Shown here: one piece after another, positions 34,996 through 44,308 of the stretch | Layout of the letters: every line of letters begins with the position of its first letter | Position numbering within the stretch: position 1 is the first letter of the stretch | From: CAYVUB01 sp964454675 | GTDB lineage: Bacteria > Bacteroidota > Bacteroidia > Flavobacteriales > Flavobacteriaceae | Direction: 5' to 3' | Length of the DNA stretch: 64,000 nucleotides | NCBI GenBank assembly: GCA_964454675.1 | Contig: CAYVUB010000005.1 | Coordinates: 58,799 to 122,798, forward strand | Notes under the pieces: generated by a model | The model's database searches: none | The model's input: the letters and a program-made list of their open reading frames with translations, nothing else | Told to the model about the DNA's origin: nothing | Made by a program: the position numbers and the translations under genes

Positions 34996-36909
34996 ATGGG
35001 AAACGTACAGGTACACAGCTTATTTACCGATTTTGACATCAACCTTTTTCTTTCGGGAAAACACTACCGGCTTTATGAAAAGTTCGGCTCGCATATCATC
35101 ACTGTTGATGGTGTAGAAGGCACGTATTTTGCCGTTTGGGCACCAAGTGCGAAAGCTGTTTCGGTCATTGGCGATTTTAATTATTGGATTGAAGGCGAAC
35201 ATCAGCTTAATGTACGTTGGGATAAAAGTGGTATTTGGGAAGGATTTATCCCAAATGTCGGAAAAGGCAGTATTTACAAATACAAAATTCAAAGCCACCA
35301 TAACGACATCAAAACCGAAAAAGCCGACCCGTATGCACGTCGTTGCGAACATCCGCCAAAAACAGCTTCGATAGTATGGAATGAACCATATACTTGGAAA
35401 GACAGCAAATGGATGAAAAAACGCCATAAACACAATGCGTTGGATGCGCCGTTTTCTGTATATGAAGTGCATCTCGGCTCGTGGAAACGCCACGCAAAAG
35501 AAAACAGGTTTTTGACCTATGAAGAATTTGCCGATGATTTGGTAGCCTACGTTAAGGATATGAACTTTACACATGTAGAGTTGATGCCGGTTATGGAATA
35601 TCCGTATGACCCAAGCTGGGGTTATCAGCTTACGGGCTATTTTGCGCCAACGTCACGATTTGGTTATCCTGAAGATTTTAAACTTTTGGTAGATAAACTT
35701 CATCAAAACGATATAGGGATTATCCTCGATTGGGTACCGTCACATTTTCCTGAAGATGCGCACGGACTTGGGTTTTTTGATGGCTCGTGTTTATATGAAC
35801 ATCCTGATAAACGCAAAGGCTATCATCCAGACTGGAAAAGTTTGATTTTCAATTATGGTCGTAACGAAGTCAAATCGTTTTTGATTAGTAACGCTGTATT
35901 TTGGCTGGACCAATATCATGCCGATGCCTTGCGGGTTGATGCCGTTGCGTCTATGCTATTTTTGGATTATTCACGTAATGATGGCGAATGGGAACCCAAT
36001 ATGTTTGGCGGTAGAGAAAATCTGGAAGCCATCGCTTTTATGCGCGAACTCAACGAAGAAGTTTACAAAAGTTTTCCGGATGTTCAAACCATTGCAGAAG
36101 AATCAACCTCGTTCCCGATGGTATCAAAACCCACATTTATTGGCGGTTTAGGGTTTGGAATGAAATGGATGATGGGCTGGATGCATGATACCTTGCAGTA
36201 TTTTGCCAAAGAACCTGTTTACAGAAAATACCATCAAAACGATTTGACATTCAGTATGACTTATGCCTTTACCGAAAACTTTATGTTGCCATTATCACAC
36301 GATGAAGTGGTTTACGGCAAACATTCCATCTTAGGAAGAATGCCGGGCGATGAATGGCAGCGTTTTGCAAATTTACGCTTGTTGTACAGTTATATGTTTA
36401 CGCATCCCGGCACGAAATTATTGTTTCAGGGTGCGGAGTTTGGTCAAAGTGCCGAATGGAATTTTGAACAAAGTTTAGACTGGCATTTATTGGATTATGA
36501 AGTCCATCAAGGCATTCAAAATGTCATAAGAGATTTGAATACGCTTTATAAAAATGAGCCGGCACTGTCACAAAAGCAATTCTCTGCCGAAGGTTTTGAA
36601 TGGATTGATTATAACGATTTTGAAAATTCGGTGTTGGTTTATATCCGTCGAGGCAATAAACCATCGGATGATTTGGTTATTGCTTGTAATATGACACCAA
36701 TCCCAAAAGATGCCTATCAAATTGGTTTGCCAAAACAAGGAACACTTAAAGAAATTTTCAACAGCGATGCCAAAATTTATAATGGTACGGGCGATTTTCA
36801 TAATAAAGAGGTAATCGCATCAGCAGAAAATCCATCGCATTTCAGAGATTTTTCGACACAAATTACAATTCCGCCATTAGGATTGGTTGTTTTTAAGTAT
36901 CTCAAATAA
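34996..36909 (+). CDS. glgB: 1,4-alpha-glucan branching enzyme GlgB
   Basis: 637 residues from the ATG at 34996, 2 bp after the maltokinase stop; a longer frame from 34888 only overlaps that gene. A CBM48 domain (GTYFAVWAPSAKAVSVIGD, about 42-60) precedes the GH13_9 barrel. The nucleophile Asp is in DALRVDAVASML, Glu in QTIAEESTSFP, and the transition-state Asp in LPLSHDEVVYGK. GlgB makes alpha-1,6 branches in the GlgE product. Confidence 0.95.
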   Translation: MGNVQVHSLFTDFDINLFLSGKHYRLYEKFGSHIITVDGVEGTYFAVWAPSAKAVSVIGDFNYWIEGEHQLNVRWDKSGIWEGFIPNVGKGSIYKYKIQSHHNDIKTEKADPYARRCEHPPKTASIVWNEPYTWKDSKWMKKRHKHNALDAPFSVYEVHLGSWKRHAKENRFLTYEEFADDLVAYVKDMNFTHVELMPVMEYPYDPSWGYQLTGYFAPTSRFGYPEDFKLLVDKLHQNDIGIILDWVPSHFPEDAHGLGFFDGSCLYEHPDKRKGYHPDWKSLIFNYGRNEVKSFLISNAVFWLDQYHADALRVDAVASMLFLDYSRNDGEWEPNMFGGRENLEAIAFMRELNEEVYKSFPDVQTIAEESTSFPMVSKPTFIGGLGFGMKWMMGWMHDTLQYFAKEPVYRKYHQNDLTFSMTYAFTENFMLPLSHDEVVYGKHSILGRMPGDEWQRFANLRLLYSYMFTHPGTKLLFQGAEFGQSAEWNFEQSLDWHLLDYEVHQGIQNVIRDLNTLYKNEPALSQKQFSAEGFEWIDYNDFENSVLVYIRRGNKPSDDLVIACNMTPIPKDAYQIGLPKQGTLKEIFNSDAKIYNGTGDFHNKEVIASAENPSHFRDFSTQITIPPLGLVVFKYLK

Positions 36910-36925
36910 GACACTCAATCGTTGT

Positions 36926-36946
36926 AGTTAATAAGTCTTATTAACT
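36926..36946. promoter_or_regulatory. Operator-like palindrome upstream of the GH31 gene
   Basis: Two perfect 10-bp arms, AGTTAATAAG and CTTATTAACT, are separated by a single T. It lies 17 bp after the glgB stop and 55 bp before the GH31 ATG. It lacks a T tract and is AT-only at its centre, so it looks like a regulator binding site rather than a terminator. Confidence 0.5.
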
Positions 36947-37001
36947 TATGTTTTATATGTTTAAACTATTGTGTTTTTTTGTGAGCATATAACTTTCAAC
37001 T

Positions 37002-39410
37002 ATGATTATAAACACAGAGTTAGAGAATAAAGGAAATTTATTTCCTTCCAAGATAGTTTCTTATAAAAAAGATGTTGATACCCTGTATTTTACTTGCGAG
37101 AACAATGTTGTTTTGCAGTTGATAGTGGTAAGAGACAGTGTTTTAAGATTTAGATATACAACCACCGGAACTTTTGAAAACGATTTTTCGTATGCCATTA
37201 CCAAATATGCCAACAGAGGATTTAATCATTTGCAGATAGATGAGTTTGACGATTGCTACAAAGTACAAACCTCAAAACTCATTTGCCGGATAGCTAAAAA
37301 CGACCTGCATATCACGTTGTTTGATGCGTTGGATGGCGAAATGATTAATAATGACGAATTAGGATTTCACTGGGAAGAAAGCTATGAATACGGTGGTAAC
37401 GTTGTAAAAATGAGTAAAGTATCGCACGATGGCGAAAGCTATTTTGGTCTTGGCGATAAACCTGTAGAACTTAATTTAAAAGGCAAACGCTTTGAAAACT
37501 GGGTCACAGATTCGTATGCCTACGGAAAAGGCACCGACCCGCTATATAAAACCATTCCGTTTTTTACGGGACTGTACAACAAAAAAGCCTACGGAGTATT
37601 TTTTGACAATACATTCCGTTCGTTTTTCGACTTTTCTTTGGAACGCCGCAACGTTACCAGTTTTTGGGCACAAGGCGGTGAGATGAATTATTATTTCATT
37701 TACGGTCCAAAAATGGAAGATGTTGTTGCCAATTACACCGATTTAACAGGAAAACCACATCAATTACCGCCATTATGGGCATTAGGGTTTCATCAATGTA
37801 AATGGAGCTATTATCCCGAAAGTAAAGTAAAGGAAATCACAAGTACTTTCAGAGATTTAAAAATACCGTGCGATGCCATTTATTTGGATATCGATTATAT
37901 GGACGGTTTTCGCTGTTTTACATGGAATAAAGAGTATTTTCCCGACCCGAAACGCATGGTAAAGGAACTTGCAGACGAAGGTTTTAAAACGGTTGCAATC
38001 ATCGATCCGGGCATTAAAATAGATAAAGACTATTCGGTTTTTAAAGAAGCTCTGGATAACGACTATTTTTGTAAACGTGCCGATGGTCCTTATATGAAAG
38101 GTAAAGTGTGGCCGGGCGAATGTTATTTCCCCGATTTTACCAAAGAAAAAGTACGCGACTGGTGGTCAGATTTATATAAAGAACTCATTGAAGAAATAGG
38201 TGTAAAAGGCGTTTGGAACGATATGAACGAACCTGCGGTAATGGAAGTGCCAAACAAAACCTTTCCCGATGATGTGCGCCATGATTATGACGGTAATCCT
38301 TGCAGTCACAGAAAAGCACACAATATTTACGGTATGCAAATGGCAAGGGCAACCTATCAGGGCGTGAAAAAATATGCTTATCCAAAACGCCCGTTTGTCA
38401 TCACACGCGCGGCATATTCAGGCACACAACGCTACACATCCACCTGGACAGGCGATAACGTAGCCACTTGGGAACATTTATGGATTGCCAACATACAAGC
38501 GCAACGTTTGGCAATGTCAGGATTTTCATTTGCAGGAAGTGATATTGGCGGATTTGCAGAGCAGCCGCAAGGTGAATTATTTACACGTTGGATACAATTA
38601 GGCGTGTTTCATCCGTTTTGCCGCGTACATTCTTCCGGTGAACACGGCGATCAGGAACCATGGACATTTGATGAAGATGTCACCAATATTGTGCGGAAAT
38701 TCATCGAACTTCGTTATCAGCTATTACCTTATTTATATACGGCATTCTGGAAATATGTTGATGAAGGTATCCCGATGCTTAAATCGTTGGTGTTGTTTGA
38801 TCAGGAAGATATTCACACACATTACAGAACCGATGAATTTGTTTTTGGTGATAAAATACTGGTATGTCCTATTCTGGAACCCAATTCGCGCGGCCGCAGA
38901 ATGTTCTTACCAAGAGGCAACTGGTACAATCACTGGAATAGTGACTACGTAAAAGGTGGCAAGGAGCTTTGGGTAGATGCCGATATTGACAGTATGCCTG
39001 TTTTCATTAAAGAAGGCGCAATTATCCCTAAATATCCCGTGCAGCAATATGTAGGCGAAAAAACAATTGACCAGGTAACGCTGGATGTTTACTATAAAGA
39101 AGGCAAAGAAGAATCACAGCTTTTTGACGATTCGCATGATGGTTATGATTATACTAAAGGGCGTTTTAGCCTAAGAACATTCAAACTTAACGGAAAACCG
39201 GGCGAACTCATTATCCAGCAGCATAAGGAAGGAAAATATATAGGTTCGTATGAACAGTTTTTTATTAAACTTCACGGATTGCCGTTTAAAATAAAAAGTG
39301 TGCAGCTTGATAATATTGAAATTCCTTTTGAAGATATAAAATTGAATGGTGACAATACCATGGTTGTCGATAAAAATTTCAGCCAGTTACACATTATTGG
39401 TGATAAATAA
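37002..39410 (+). CDS. GH31 alpha-glucosidase
   Basis: 802 residues. The N-terminal beta-sandwich leads to the GH31 barrel with the nucleophile Asp in GVWNDMNEPAVM and the acid Asp in TSTWTGDNVATWEHL, plus the substrate motif HQCKWSYYPESKVKEI. It lacks a signal peptide, so it is cytoplasmic and probably trims maltose, maltodextrin or branched glucan ends. It is in the same direction as glgB with a 92-bp gap holding a palindrome, so it may be separately controlled. Confidence 0.93.
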   Translation: MIINTELENKGNLFPSKIVSYKKDVDTLYFTCENNVVLQLIVVRDSVLRFRYTTTGTFENDFSYAITKYANRGFNHLQIDEFDDCYKVQTSKLICRIAKNDLHITLFDALDGEMINNDELGFHWEESYEYGGNVVKMSKVSHDGESYFGLGDKPVELNLKGKRFENWVTDSYAYGKGTDPLYKTIPFFTGLYNKKAYGVFFDNTFRSFFDFSLERRNVTSFWAQGGEMNYYFIYGPKMEDVVANYTDLTGKPHQLPPLWALGFHQCKWSYYPESKVKEITSTFRDLKIPCDAIYLDIDYMDGFRCFTWNKEYFPDPKRMVKELADEGFKTVAIIDPGIKIDKDYSVFKEALDNDYFCKRADGPYMKGKVWPGECYFPDFTKEKVRDWWSDLYKELIEEIGVKGVWNDMNEPAVMEVPNKTFPDDVRHDYDGNPCSHRKAHNIYGMQMARATYQGVKKYAYPKRPFVITRAAYSGTQRYTSTWTGDNVATWEHLWIANIQAQRLAMSGFSFAGSDIGGFAEQPQGELFTRWIQLGVFHPFCRVHSSGEHGDQEPWTFDEDVTNIVRKFIELRYQLLPYLYTAFWKYVDEGIPMLKSLVLFDQEDIHTHYRTDEFVFGDKILVCPILEPNSRGRRMFLPRGNWYNHWNSDYVKGGKELWVDADIDSMPVFIKEGAIIPKYPVQQYVGEKTIDQVTLDVYYKEGKEESQLFDDSHDGYDYTKGRFSLRTFKLNGKPGELIIQQHKEGKYIGSYEQFFIKLHGLPFKIKSVQLDNIEIPFEDIKLNGDNTMVVDKNFSQLHIIGDK

Positions 39411-39439
39411 GAATCAAAATGAGTGACCAAAATAAATAC

Positions 39440-39471
39440 TTGGTGTCTATCTTATTTAGGAATGATTTTTG
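39440..39471 (+). promoter_or_regulatory. Possible promoter of the M48 peptidase gene
   Basis: TTG (39440-39442) and GATTTTTG (39464-39471) are 21 nt apart, matching the -33/-7 layout with one mismatch in the -7 box. The ATG at 39512 is 40 bp downstream. Confidence 0.35.
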
Positions 39472-39511
39472 TAAATTTAATCACAAATAATAACCATATA
39501 ATACTCAACAA

Positions 39512-40336
39512 ATGAAATTTAAAAATCATATCATAGTATTTGGAACAGTCGCTTTATTCTTATCATGTGCGACCAATCCATTTACAGGAAAAAAGACGAT
39601 GGCACTTCCGGGAACAGGAAATGCATCACTATTCCCGACATCTTTTGCACAATACAGTCAGTTTTTAAGTGAAAATAAAGTTGTGACAGGAACCAAAGAC
39701 GCCCAGATGATTAGCAGCGTAGGTCAAAAAATTGCCGTTGCAGCCGAACGTTGGTTAACCGCAAATGGCCATGAAGGTTATTTAAAGGATTACCAGTGGG
39801 AATATAAACTGGTTGATGATAAAACGGTAAATGCATGGTGTATGCCCGGTGGAAAAATCGTGTTTTATACAGGCATTCTTCCAATTGCCGCAGGTGAAGC
39901 CGGTGTTGCGGCTATTATGGGTCATGAAGTGGCACACGCATTGGCAAACCACGGACAGCAGCGTATGAGTGCCGGAATGGTGCAACAAATTGTTGCCATT
40001 GGTGGAAATGTTGCCATTAAGGATCAGCAAACGCTTAATATATTCAACCAAGCTTATGGTATTGGATCTAATGTAGGCTTTATGTTGCCTTTTAGCAGAA
40101 GCCACGAAACAGAAGCCGACCAGATAGGGTTGATTTTAATGGCGGTTGCGGGTTATAATCCCGATGAAGCGGCAGAATTATGGAAACGTATGGCGGCTAA
40201 CAGTGGCGGACAAGCACCACCGGAATTTTTAAGCACGCACCCTTCAAACGAAAGCAGAATCAGCAATCTTACCAAACTTGCACCTGCAGCAAAAGAAGAG
40301 GCTAAGAAATTTGGCGTAACGACTTTTAAAGATTAA
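39512..40336 (+). CDS. M48 family zinc metallopeptidase, lipoprotein
   Basis: 274 residues. The lipoprotein signal ends in FLSC (Cys19), followed by ATNPFTGKK, a start typical of BepA/LoiP-like M48 proteins. The zinc motif HEVAHALANH (about residues 133-142) is intact, with the third ligand Glu in SHETEADQIGL. It probably acts in the periplasm on misfolded outer membrane proteins. A terminator follows directly. Confidence 0.92.
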   Translation: MKFKNHIIVFGTVALFLSCATNPFTGKKTMALPGTGNASLFPTSFAQYSQFLSENKVVTGTKDAQMISSVGQKIAVAAERWLTANGHEGYLKDYQWEYKLVDDKTVNAWCMPGGKIVFYTGILPIAAGEAGVAAIMGHEVAHALANHGQQRMSAGMVQQIVAIGGNVAIKDQQTLNIFNQAYGIGSNVGFMLPFSRSHETEADQIGLILMAVAGYNPDEAAELWKRMAANSGGQAPPEFLSTHPSNESRISNLTKLAPAAKEEAKKFGVTTFKD

Positions 40337-40370
40337 TTTACCTCGGGTTAAAAATATTTATATAATTTAG

Positions 40371-40398
40371 AAGCTGTTCAATAACGAACAGCTTTTTT
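40371..40398 (+). terminator. Terminator after the M48 peptidase gene
   Basis: AAGCTGTTC pairs with GAACAGCTT around AATAAC, then T4. It ends only 3 bp before the ATG of the next gene, so it could also affect that gene's translation. Confidence 0.75.
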
Positions 40399-40401
40399 AT
40401 T

Positions 40402-41715
40402 ATGGCACATTTTGAAAAAGGAAGCAAAAAGCTTCTCAATGCCTGGGCGTTTTATGACTGGGCAAATTCGGTTTATACCTTAACCATCGCATCATCCATA
40501 TTCCCGATATTTTATTCGGCATTGTTTTTATCAGAACTAAAAGTGGTTCATGCCTTCGGGATGGAATTTAAAAGTACAGCTCTTATTACGTTTGTGACAG
40601 CCTTTACTTTCTTGGTAGTCGCATTTACATCGCCTATTCTATCAGGCATTGCCGATTATGTTGGCAACAAGAAAAACTTTATGAAATTTTTCTGTTACAC
40701 TGGCGGATTGGGTTGCATTGGATTGTACTGGTTCAGTTTAGAGTATATTCATTTGAGCTTACTGTTTTATTTTATGGGATTGATAGGCTACTGGGGAAGC
40801 TTGGTGTTTTACAATTCGTATCTGCCGGATATTGCTTTCCCCGAACAACAAGATAAAGTAAGTGCCAAAGGATTTTCGATGGGATATTTTGGCAGCGTAT
40901 TGTTGTTGATTATCAATCTTGTGATGGTAATGAGCCAAGACGATGGCGAATCAAAAATACAGATGATGCGCTACTCATTCGTAACCGTAGGTGTATGGTG
41001 GATTGTATTCAGTCAATACACGTTTTATATCTTACCAAAAGGCGTTTCAAAAGGACATAAAGTAACCAAAGATGTTGTGTTTAATGGTTTGAGAGAATTA
41101 AAATCTGTGTGGAAACAGCTTAAAGAGAATTTGCGTCTTAAACGCTATCTCGCAGCATTTTTTGTGTCGAGTATGGCAGTGCAAACCATTATGCTTGTGG
41201 CGGTTTATTTTGGCGAAGAAGAAATTGCCTGGGGCGACAATACTACAAAAACTACAGGGTTGATAGGCAGTATATTGATTATTCAACTGGTAGCTGTAGT
41301 AGGAGCGGTGTTTACCTCAAGAGCATCCTCAAAATTCGGGAATATAAAAACGTTGATTGTGGTAAACGGTATCTGGTTGTGTTTATGTGTCTATGCTTAT
41401 TTTATGCAAACGCCTGTGCAGTTTTACATTGCTGCGGCTGTCGTGGGGTTGGTTATGGGCGGCATCCAGTCGTTGTCGCGTTCCACGTATTCCAAGTTTT
41501 TGCCTGAAAACACAACAGATACAACCTCATATTTCAGCTTTTATGATGTAGCCGAAAAAATAGGTATTGTCATTGGGATGATTATCTACGGTACGATAGA
41601 CCAGATTACAGGCAGTATGCGAAATTCTATCCTGTTTCTGGTCGTGTTCTTTTTCGTTGGCATTATCTTACTGTTTAGAGTTCCAAAAAATAATCCCGGA
41701 ATAAATATAAATTAG
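40402..41715 (+). CDS. MFS transporter, UMF1/Atg22-like
   Basis: 437 residues and about eleven to twelve membrane segments. The N-terminus NAWAFYDWANSVYTLTIASSIFP and the loop GGIQSLSRSTYSKFLPE are the hallmarks of the UMF1 (Atg22-like) branch of MFS. Its substrate in bacteria is unknown; fungal members export amino acids from vacuoles. A putative -7 box for the following lipoprotein gene overlaps the last base or so of this gene's end. Confidence 0.9.
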   Translation: MAHFEKGSKKLLNAWAFYDWANSVYTLTIASSIFPIFYSALFLSELKVVHAFGMEFKSTALITFVTAFTFLVVAFTSPILSGIADYVGNKKNFMKFFCYTGGLGCIGLYWFSLEYIHLSLLFYFMGLIGYWGSLVFYNSYLPDIAFPEQQDKVSAKGFSMGYFGSVLLLIINLVMVMSQDDGESKIQMMRYSFVTVGVWWIVFSQYTFYILPKGVSKGHKVTKDVVFNGLRELKSVWKQLKENLRLKRYLAAFFVSSMAVQTIMLVAVYFGEEEIAWGDNTTKTTGLIGSILIIQLVAVVGAVFTSRASSKFGNIKTLIVVNGIWLCLCVYAYFMQTPVQFYIAAAVVGLVMGGIQSLSRSTYSKFLPENTTDTTSYFSFYDVAEKIGIVIGMIIYGTIDQITGSMRNSILFLVVFFFVGIILLFRVPKNNPGININ

Positions 41716-41723
41716 TATGTTTG
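41716..41723 (+). promoter_or_regulatory. Possible -7 box of the 178-aa lipoprotein gene
   Basis: TATGTTTG matches TAnnTTTG, 23 bp before the ATG at 41747. No -33 TTG is evident. Confidence 0.35.
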
Positions 41724-41746
41724 TAAAAACTCAATCTTTTTTAACA

Positions 41747-42283
41747 ATGAAAAAATTAAGCCTACTATTTTCCGTATTTATATTACTTACAGCATTTACC
41801 TGTGAAAACGAGCCGCTTGACAGTGATTTATCGCCATACCAACCCAATAATCCTGTTCAGGGAACATGGTTGTTAACGGCATGGATTTCCGGAGAGCCTT
41901 TTGATATTAATAATGACGGTACTGCGAGTGTATATTTGATGGACGAGTTTGATTGCCTTAATAACGAAACTATCGTTTTTAACAGTAATGGTACAGGTAT
42001 AATATTCAATACATCTCACGTAGATATTTCTATAACAATGGATATGGGTACAGAAGATAGTTATGAATATTCTATTGAATGTATTGAAGAAATTCAGAAT
42101 ATCAATATGACCTGGACACAAAACGGCAATACGGTTTCCATAACAGAATCGGGCGAAACATCAAATTGGACTTTAAACGGAAATCAATTGTCAATTACAG
42201 TTCCCGAAGGTTTTTTTGTTGCTAATGAAGATTATACGGAAACTATCACAACCGATTTGACATTTGTTTATACCAAACAATAA
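41747..42283 (+). CDS. Putative lipocalin-like lipoprotein
   Basis: 178 residues from the ATG at 41747; the frame from 41717 puts ten residues in front of the signal. The signal MKKLSLLFSVFILLTAFTC ends in a possible lipobox Cys (residue 19). The body is beta-rich with VQGTWLLTAWISGEPF near the start and NGNTVSITESGETSNWTLNGNQ later, the pattern of lipocalin-like domains of Bacteroidota. Ligand unknown. Confidence 0.8.
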   Translation: MKKLSLLFSVFILLTAFTCENEPLDSDLSPYQPNNPVQGTWLLTAWISGEPFDINNDGTASVYLMDEFDCLNNETIVFNSNGTGIIFNTSHVDISITMDMGTEDSYEYSIECIEEIQNINMTWTQNGNTVSITESGETSNWTLNGNQLSITVPEGFFVANEDYTETITTDLTFVYTKQ

Positions 42284-42302
42284 CTGCTTGAAATATAACA
42301 AC

Positions 42303-42332
42303 AAAAACCACTCTTTTGTGAGTGGTTTTTTT
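42303..42332. terminator. Bidirectional terminator between the lipoprotein and GIN genes
   Basis: AAAAACCACTC pairs with GAGTGGTTTTT around TTTTGT, with T runs on both strands. It sits between convergent genes. Confidence 0.85.
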
Positions 42333-42350
42333 ATATCTATAAGCTAAAAA

Positions 42351-43079
42351 TCAATCTTTTCGGATGCTTCCCGAACCCGCAACTTTTGAGTCTTCTTTTT
42401 TAGGGTTGCCTTTATATTTTATACTTCCTGAACCTGCAACATTGGCTTTTAAAGTGGTATTGCTCACCACTTGTGCATCACCCGAGCCTGCTACCGAAAC
42501 TTTGGTATCGTTAGCCTGAAGCCCAAAGCCTTCAAAATCACCCGAACCGGCAACACTTACATCGAGCGCATTGGTAGAACCTTTTAACTCAATATCACCC
42601 GAACCTGCAAGGCTGCTTTTTACGGTTTCGGCTTTTACGTCCAGTTTAATATCACCCGAGCCGGCAAGCGATACCGATAATCCGGAAGTGTTGATAACGC
42701 TTTCTGTCCATAAATCGCCCGAGCCGGCAAGCGATACAGAGCTTATATCCTTAAACGGAATTGTAACTTTTATGGTTTTGTTTCTGCCGGTTTGAAGGTT
42801 GATGTTGTCTTCAACTTTTACGACCAGATTGTTGCCTTTAACTTCTGTGATAATATATTCCAGAAGATTTTCTTCGCCTTCAATAGTGATGTTGCCTTCG
42901 GTACCGGCAACCAAAACATAATCGAATGAGCCGGAGCATTTTATGCCGTCATAGTCTGGTGTGGTTCTTGTAATTTTGACAACATTGCCGTTGCCTTTTA
43001 CTTTTTTATTGCCAAAAAGCTGTGCTTGTACGTTTCCTGCAATTGCAATGGCGATAATGCTTAAAAAGAGGTGTTTCAT
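42351..43079 (-). CDS. Head-GIN domain protein (DUF2807) with AGSGD repeats
   Basis: 242 residues. The signal peptide is MKHLFLSIIAIAIAGNVQAQ. The GIN/DUF2807 domain begins with ITRTTPDYDGIKCSGSFDYVL, and its second half is a beta-helix of regular rungs: SLAGSGD, SLAGSGD, SLAGSGD, SVAGSGD, SVAGSGD, NVAGSGS and KVAGSGS, about 19-23 residues apart. Surface or periplasmic, probably adhesive or sensory; function unknown. It is the last gene of the sigma-factor operon or stands just after it, with a 140-bp gap. Confidence 0.88.
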   Translation of the reverse strand: MKHLFLSIIAIAIAGNVQAQLFGNKKVKGNGNVVKITRTTPDYDGIKCSGSFDYVLVAGTEGNITIEGEENLLEYIITEVKGNNLVVKVEDNINLQTGRNKTIKVTIPFKDISSVSLAGSGDLWTESVINTSGLSVSLAGSGDIKLDVKAETVKSSLAGSGDIELKGSTNALDVSVAGSGDFEGFGLQANDTKVSVAGSGDAQVVSNTTLKANVAGSGSIKYKGNPKKEDSKVAGSGSIRKD

Positions 43080-43219
43080 GATGTTTGTAATTTAATGTTC
43101 TGTTCTATTTTTTGATTAATTTTTTTGTTATATCTGCAATTATTTAACTGAATATCATTATATTACAGAGTTTGTCTTGGTGGCTTTGCGACTTTACGAG
43201 AAATTTAAATTTAACCTCA

Positions 43220-44308
43220 TTAATTTTTCTTAAAAGTCACGCTGCCGTAATCAGAATTTATTTTGATAGTATTTGAAATACTGCCGCTGCCGTAATAACC
43301 CTGGTAGTATTTTTTTGTAGATTCTACACGTTTTTTGTTGAATTCAAATTCTTCGGCACCTCGTAATGAAGCGTATTCCAGATTGATGTCAAAATTAAAA
43401 TGATAGCTTGGCGCATAACCTATGGTAATGCCCGTATAATCTGATTCTATAAATATATTGCCTGCATTTGATGTCATGTTGTCAATTTTTACCGAACCGT
43501 AATCGGCTTTGATATTTACGTTTTTATAAACATCGCCTATGCGCAGTGTAAGGTAATCGCCGTTTCCTGTGACATTATTTGCCTTACCAATGTTTACGGA
43601 ACCATAATCACAGTTGTAAGCAACGTTTTCGGCAATTTCAACCGATGATTTGGTATAATCGGCTTCAATTTCCAGAGATTTGGTTTTTGCTACCGTGTAA
43701 CTGCTGTAATCGGCAACAATTTTTCCGCTTTTTATGTATTCAAAATAACTGTTGTTGGTGTAATCAAAAACGATATAGTTATGGTCTGCCATGAGTTCTT
43801 TGGTCGTAATTTTTCCGTAGTCACATTTAATAACGGCTTTACCTTCCAGTTTATCCAGATTGATGCTTCCGTAATTGTTGCTTAAATCGACTCTGTTGGT
43901 AATGGGGAGTTTGATAATGTAGTTAATTTCCATATTTACATTACTATTGCTGCTGCCCCAGTTCCACCAGTTTTTGGTTTTGTTTTTATTGAAGATGGTT
44001 TTTGCCGATACCTGATCTGATGAAGCATAAAATTCCACATCTATTTCACTGAGTCTTTTTTCAACTTTTTCAAGGTCGTTACCGTTGATTTTTATTCTAA
44101 CTTCAATGTTTACCTGAGTTCCCGGGTAAGTGATTACGCTCACATTGCCGTAACTGTTGTTTACTTTTAGCAGCGCATTGCTGTTAACGGTATATTCTTT
44201 TTTGATGGTTTTTTCTTTGGTGTGTTTGCCTTTCCAATTGCTTCCTATAGTGATTGCAGGAATCAATAAAAACAGGAAAAACAAATTATAGTGTACTTTT
44301 GGTTTCAT
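43220..44308 (-). CDS. Secreted DUF4097-like beta-helix protein
   Basis: 362 residues from the ATG at 44308; the frame reaches only a TTG at 44341 upstream. A signal peptide (MKPKVHYNLFFLFLLIPAITIG) precedes a right-handed beta-helix made of short DYG or DYT rungs: NNYGSINLD, CDYGKITTK, ADYSSYTV, ADYTKSSVE, CDYGSVNIG, ADYGSVKID, SDYTGITIG, SDYGSVTFK. It overlaps the anti-sigma-like gene by 23 bp, so the two are translationally coupled. Probably an envelope adhesin-like sensor or scaffold; function unknown. Confidence 0.85.
   Translation of the reverse strand: MKPKVHYNLFFLFLLIPAITIGSNWKGKHTKEKTIKKEYTVNSNALLKVNNSYGNVSVITYPGTQVNIEVRIKINGNDLEKVEKRLSEIDVEFYASSDQVSAKTIFNKNKTKNWWNWGSSNSNVNMEINYIIKLPITNRVDLSNNYGSINLDKLEGKAVIKCDYGKITTKELMADHNYIVFDYTNNSYFEYIKSGKIVADYSSYTVAKTKSLEIEADYTKSSVEIAENVAYNCDYGSVNIGKANNVTGNGDYLTLRIGDVYKNVNIKADYGSVKIDNMTSNAGNIFIESDYTGITIGYAPSYHFNFDINLEYASLRGAEEFEFNKKRVESTKKYYQGYYGSGSISNTIKINSDYGSVTFKKN

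Noticed and set aside
35020..35574. 184-aa minus-strand ORF inside glgB
   Set aside because: It lies wholly antisense to a branching enzyme with complete motifs, shows no domain and has unlikely Cys/Phe-rich composition. It is a shadow frame.
43172..43203. Possible repeat word (CTTGGTGGCTTTGCGACTTTACGAG-like) upstream of the DUF4097-like gene's stop
   Set aside because: It recalls dispersed words of other Bacteroidota genomes, but there is only one copy in this window, so I could not support it as a repeat.
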